Below, piece after piece: positions 5,910 through 8,948 of a stretch of 8,948 nucleotides of DNA. This DNA comes from Thermoplasmata archaeon (GTDB lineage Archaea > Thermoplasmatota > E2 > DHVEG-1): NCBI GenBank assembly GCA_030637965.1, contig DAOWFO010000017.1:1-8948 (forward strand), in the 5' to 3' direction. The notes under the pieces are model-generated. The model was not told the DNA's origin and did no database searches. It saw nothing but the letters and a program-made list of their open reading frames with translations. Both the position numbers and the translations under genes were made by a program. Each line of letters opens with the position of its first letter. Within the stretch, counting starts at the first letter, position 1.

Positions 5910-8378
5910 ATGATACAGGTAGAAGAAGATAGGCGGTTTTCAATTAAAAATAATATCTATACAATTTTAAAACCTAATGAAGTTATGCTTCTAAAAAGAA
6001 TATTTATTGAAAAGAAGCATTTTTCTTATAGTTTTATAGGTGGTATGTGGTATTCAAAAGAAAAATTTTCTTTGGAAAATGATATTTCTCTACCATATCC
6101 ATTTTCTACTTATTATACAACAAAAATACTCGACAAATATCATGAAGATAATCTTTGCAGATCTTTAATCTATGTGAAGATGCCTTTGATGGTATTGCAA
6201 TTTAAAGATGAATGTATAGCTATCGAATTTGACCCAGTTATTAAACTAAAAAATAAGGAGATTTTTCCATTTATCTCACTTTATGAAGATGATAATAATT
6301 ACATTGTTTCATTTTATCTTTTCAACAGTTTTTATATCAAGGAGAAAAACCAAGCATGGTTAGGATTTGGAAAAAAAAGAAAAATTGATCTAGATTTAGA
6401 ATCAGGTATTACATTTAATTTCTCTGTTAGAACAAAAAAATTTGAAAATTGGAAGGATGCTGTGAAATCATTTATTATCAAGAAGATCCCAAATGCAATA
6501 GAAATAAAAAATCCAAAAAATGTATTTAAACAAGGAAAACAAGCATTATGGAGATCATATGATAATCTGACGGGATCATTTCTTCAACTTCCTTGGAGAA
6601 AATCAACAGATTTTACCTTTGTTAATTCCAGTTACACATTGCTTTCTTATGAAGCAGTTCGACTACATTATTTCTCAAAATGGTATAAACAAATTAATGA
6701 CAAGCAGTTTTTGGATTGGAAAAATAAAATACGAGACCATTTTATAAATCCTAAACTTTTCATAGAAAAACCGAAAGATGGTGAAGGAATCATATGGTAC
6801 AACATGACTAATCTAACCCGCCATGGACTACAAGGATTTTTTTATATGGATTGTGGGTATGCTGGTTATCCTGGTGGGCAGGCAACCATTGCATTTCATA
6901 TTCTAAAATATCTTAGGGACGTGGATGATGAGAAAATCGAACATTTAGTAAAAAAATCACTTAAATATATACTTTCTACTCAAAAGAAAAACGGAGCTTG
7001 GCCCATGGCTATCCGCCAAGAAGGATTAGTCAGGCTAAGACCTGAAAATCTTCAACTCTATGAGACGCATGGAGGTACAGGTGAATGTATCCGTGCTCTA
7101 CTCCTTGGATATAAAAAATTTAACAATAAAAAAATGAAAAAAGCTGCTCTCGATGCGCTTACATATCTAGAAACAGTTAATCCAGTTTGCTATAACGGAT
7201 TAAGAGACATAGGTATTCAAGAACCCGAGGCTTTCTCAGCAGTAAGCATCATAGACGCATTTCTTGATGCATATGAAATAATAAATGATAAAAAATATCT
7301 TGATTACGCTTTAATTTATGCATATTACACTTTGACTTGGTTTTATCTATACAACACAGAAAATCTATCACTTGAATTCAACTTTCACCCAATATCTTAC
7401 TCAATTACTCCAAGACTTTCCCCTTATGAAAACTTATTGATCGTTTCAACATATTTACGATTAAATACTCTCACTTCAAATAAACTATGGATAAAACTTG
7501 CAAAAAAAAGTTATAGCGAAGGAATTAAATGGATTACAAAAAATGGTGGTTTATGTGAAGGAATTTTTCCATTCTATCTTTCTTATTTAAAACGACTTCC
7601 AATGGAGCAAACCTTTGCAACTGTTGAATTAATGAATGCCGCCTCTCAATTTATATCAATGGAGAAAAATGATATAGAGAATATTGATCGCTCATCTAAA
7701 AATAAATTAGAAATTAAACAAAAGGAAGAATTACTCAATATCGTTTATAACAGTAAGGTAATGCTATCATTTGATTTTAAAAAGTTTAAAATAGTGTTTA
7801 TCAAAGGTGTGGAGCTAAATGATTATGGAATTTCATTATCTTTTTATGATCCGTATTCACTAAAAAATAAATTAGTGCGAAAAGTTAAGAAATATCTGAG
7901 AGGAAGGGTCGGTAAATTTATCTTGGGGATATCAGATGCAAAATATTTTTTAAAAGGGGTTTACAGGAACAAAACTTCAGACACAATTAGAATACGCCCT
8001 TTTGAAATACACAAGAAAAAAGCTATGGATGTACAAATAGAAGGAGCTTTAGCACATGGATATTGTGAAACGGATATTCATAGGATTGAGTTTACCATCA
8101 CTTCTAAAAAAAGGGGGGAGAAATTGCACATATTTTTTGATCCTATAATTATTAAGGTGCTTGACCACGATCTTTCCTGCAAACAGGTATTTTTTCCAAT
8201 TGTTGGAAAAAAACTTGAAAAGAAAGGTTATAATCAATTAGATTTTAATGGCTTTATTATGAAAGGAGATTTCAAAAACGTTGTTTCAACAGATGAATTT
8301 ACAGCTGTCGACCAAACCTTATCAACAAATTGGACACATGGAGGAATGTATAAAGGAAATTTTGAAATAATACTTTAA
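5910..8378 (+). CDS. Large probable carbohydrate-active protein with alpha/alpha-toroid core
   Basis: 822 residues, not assigned to a named family. Three regions are visible. Residues 1-200 alternate like a beta-sandwich. Residues 205-580 are helical with repeated helix pairs: LVKKSLKYILSTQKKNGAW (346-363, including a QxxxGxW motif typical of toroid folds), ECIRALLLGYK (392-402), KKAALDALTYLETV (410-423), YLDYALIYAYYTLTWF (463-478) and KKSYSEGIKWITKNGG (532-547). Residues 600-822 are again beta-rich. Polar and aromatic clusters that could line an active cleft are YAGYPGGQA (317-325), PENLQLYETHGGTGE (378-392) and GIQEPEAFS (435-443). Toroid cores with beta modules occur in polysaccharide lyases, uronyl C5-epimerases and six-hairpin glycosidases; the neighbouring transferases favour a carbohydrate substrate. 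There is no signal peptide or membrane segment, so it appears cytoplasmic, unlike most such enzymes. The ATG is 14 bases past the previous stop. The frame is intact; catalytic role unproven. Confidence 0.65.
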   Translation: MIQVEEDRRFSIKNNIYTILKPNEVMLLKRIFIEKKHFSYSFIGGMWYSKEKFSLENDISLPYPFSTYYTTKILDKYHEDNLCRSLIYVKMPLMVLQFKDECIAIEFDPVIKLKNKEIFPFISLYEDDNNYIVSFYLFNSFYIKEKNQAWLGFGKKRKIDLDLESGITFNFSVRTKKFENWKDAVKSFIIKKIPNAIEIKNPKNVFKQGKQALWRSYDNLTGSFLQLPWRKSTDFTFVNSSYTLLSYEAVRLHYFSKWYKQINDKQFLDWKNKIRDHFINPKLFIEKPKDGEGIIWYNMTNLTRHGLQGFFYMDCGYAGYPGGQATIAFHILKYLRDVDDEKIEHLVKKSLKYILSTQKKNGAWPMAIRQEGLVRLRPENLQLYETHGGTGECIRALLLGYKKFNNKKMKKAALDALTYLETVNPVCYNGLRDIGIQEPEAFSAVSIIDAFLDAYEIINDKKYLDYALIYAYYTLTWFYLYNTENLSLEFNFHPISYSITPRLSPYENLLIVSTYLRLNTLTSNKLWIKLAKKSYSEGIKWITKNGGLCEGIFPFYLSYLKRLPMEQTFATVELMNAASQFISMEKNDIENIDRSSKNKLEIKQKEELLNIVYNSKVMLSFDFKKFKIVFIKGVELNDYGISLSFYDPYSLKNKLVRKVKKYLRGRVGKFILGISDAKYFLKGVYRNKTSDTIRIRPFEIHKKKAMDVQIEGALAHGYCETDIHRIEFTITSKKRGEKLHIFFDPIIIKVLDHDLSCKQVFFPIVGKKLEKKGYNQLDFNGFIMKGDFKNVVSTDEFTAVDQTLSTNWTHGGMYKGNFEIIL

Positions 8379-8391
8379 AAAAGGTGATTTC

Positions 8392-8400
8392 CTTTAAATA
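8392..8400 (+). promoter_or_regulatory. Candidate internal TATA box before the flippase-like gene
   Basis: CTTTAAATA, just after the toroid gene's stop, fits the archaeal TATA consensus closely. A start about 25 bases downstream would fall near 8424, leaving a leader of roughly 24 bases before the GTG at 8448. It would allow separate expression of the last gene. The T-run that follows (8401-8406) could equally be a weak stop signal for the upstream transcript. Confidence 0.35.
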
Positions 8401-8447
8401 TTTTTTAAAACCACAAGTAACATAAATCACTCTAAAAATAACTCTTT

Positions 8448-8948
8448 GTGGACAACAGGGAAAAAAAATCAAAAACAATCAAGTTTTCAATCATTATTAG
8501 TGTCATATTCAGTATTGCCATTATTTTACTAATTTTACTATTAACAACAGATGCAAGAACTTTTAACTATTTAGCAACAACTTCAATACAATATGAATTT
8601 TTTTTTATGGCACTACTATTACAAATTTTCTCATGGTTTATATGGGGTGCTCGTCTTAAAGTACTTAGTAATGCAAGCGATAAAACAGTGACTATCGGTT
8701 TATGGGAATCCACTAAAATTGTAATTGCCAATCTATTCCTTGCAGGTATTACCCCCTCAATGGCAGGAGGGGAACCGATTCGAATATATCTTTTAAACAA
8801 GAATGGTTTAAGCGTAGGTTCCGCCACTGCATCTGTATTAGGGGAAAGAGTACTTGACGCAATATTTATTCTGTTGTGTGTTCCATTTGCTTTTTTTGTT
8901 TTTAGTCAGTATATCGATGTTTTGCTTATACAAATTGGTTTAGTAATA
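8448..8948 (+). CDS. UPF0104 / LPG-synthase-TM-like membrane protein (flippase-like), N-terminal part
   Basis: The frame is open from an in-frame TAA at 8439-8441 through the right edge, giving 167 residues with no stop; the rest lies outside the window. The first possible start is GTG at 8448, giving MDNREKKSKTIKFS. It is preferred to the ATG at 8607 because it keeps the first membrane segment. Hydrophobic segments lie near 11-33, 51-68, 83-105 and 138-153. The stretch ANLFLAGITPSMAGGEPIRI (94-113), with GSATASVLGERVLD (124-137), is the signature region of the UPF0104 family, related to the membrane part of lysyl-phosphatidylglycerol synthase. Archaeal members often lie beside glycosyltransferases and are commonly called flippase-like, though transport is rarely shown. 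Full members run about 300-340 residues, so roughly half is seen. No clear Shine-Dalgarno site precedes the GTG. It follows the toroid gene by 69 bases, in the same direction. Confidence 0.85.
   Translation, partial: MDNREKKSKTIKFSIIISVIFSIAIILLILLLTTDARTFNYLATTSIQYEFFFMALLLQIFSWFIWGARLKVLSNASDKTVTIGLWESTKIVIANLFLAGITPSMAGGEPIRIYLLNKNGLSVGSATASVLGERVLDAIFILLCVPFAFFVFSQYIDVLLIQIGLVI

Noticed and set aside
8049..8237. 62-residue minus-strand frame inside the toroid gene
   Set aside because: Antisense shadow without any start signal.
8383..8388. GGTGAT, a perfect match to the 16S anti-Shine-Dalgarno, after the toroid gene
   Set aside because: No ATG, GTG or TTG follows at a usable distance; the next gene starts 60 bases later.
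8567..8827. 86-residue minus-strand frame at the right edge
   Set aside because: The plus strand here encodes UPF0104 signature motifs, so the minus frame is its shadow.
1..8948. CRISPR arrays, complete insertion sequences, attachment sites
   Set aside because: No regularly spaced repeats, no recognisable transposase or integrase, and no paired terminal repeats were found by eye.

Overview
The window reads as an AT-rich piece of an archaeal genome. The evidence is archaeal-type TATA boxes about 30 bases upstream of starts, a near-leaderless gene next to genes with Shine-Dalgarno sites, an MJ1255-like glycosyltransferase, a UPF0104-type membrane protein, and a surface protein packed with N-glycosylation sequons. 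The secreted small protein and general protein style recall uncultured Thermoplasmatota or related Euryarchaeota, but the exact lineage cannot be fixed from this window.

Left part, 1-1891, minus strand. Bases 1-288 hold no convincing gene. A small secreted protein of unknown function (289-657) has a clear ribosome binding site and TATA box. A 421-base gap (658-1078) follows. It contains a less AT-rich, fold-prone stretch (about 781-1027) that could be a non-coding RNA on the plus strand or a decayed gene on the minus strand. Then comes pyrF (1079-1891), orotidine 5'-phosphate decarboxylase of the larger '2/III' type.

Right part, 1980-8948, plus strand. From an 88-base divergent promoter region runs a tightly spaced set of five genes for making glycans or glycolipids: an MJ1255-like GT-B glycosyltransferase; a 600-residue GT-C-like multi-pass membrane protein with a sequon-rich outer domain; a short GT4 glycosyltransferase; an 822-residue protein with a probable alpha/alpha-toroid core flanked by beta-rich regions; and, running off the right end, the N-terminal 167 residues of a UPF0104/flippase-like membrane protein. 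Gaps are 23, 32, 14 and 69 bases, so the first four genes look like one transcript; the last may also have its own promoter.

Taken together (inference), cytoplasmic sugar transferases build a lipid-linked or polymeric glycan, the toroid protein modifies or trims carbohydrate in the cytoplasm, and the two membrane proteins use or move the lipid-linked product. The toroid protein and the intergenic structured stretch are the least explained parts.
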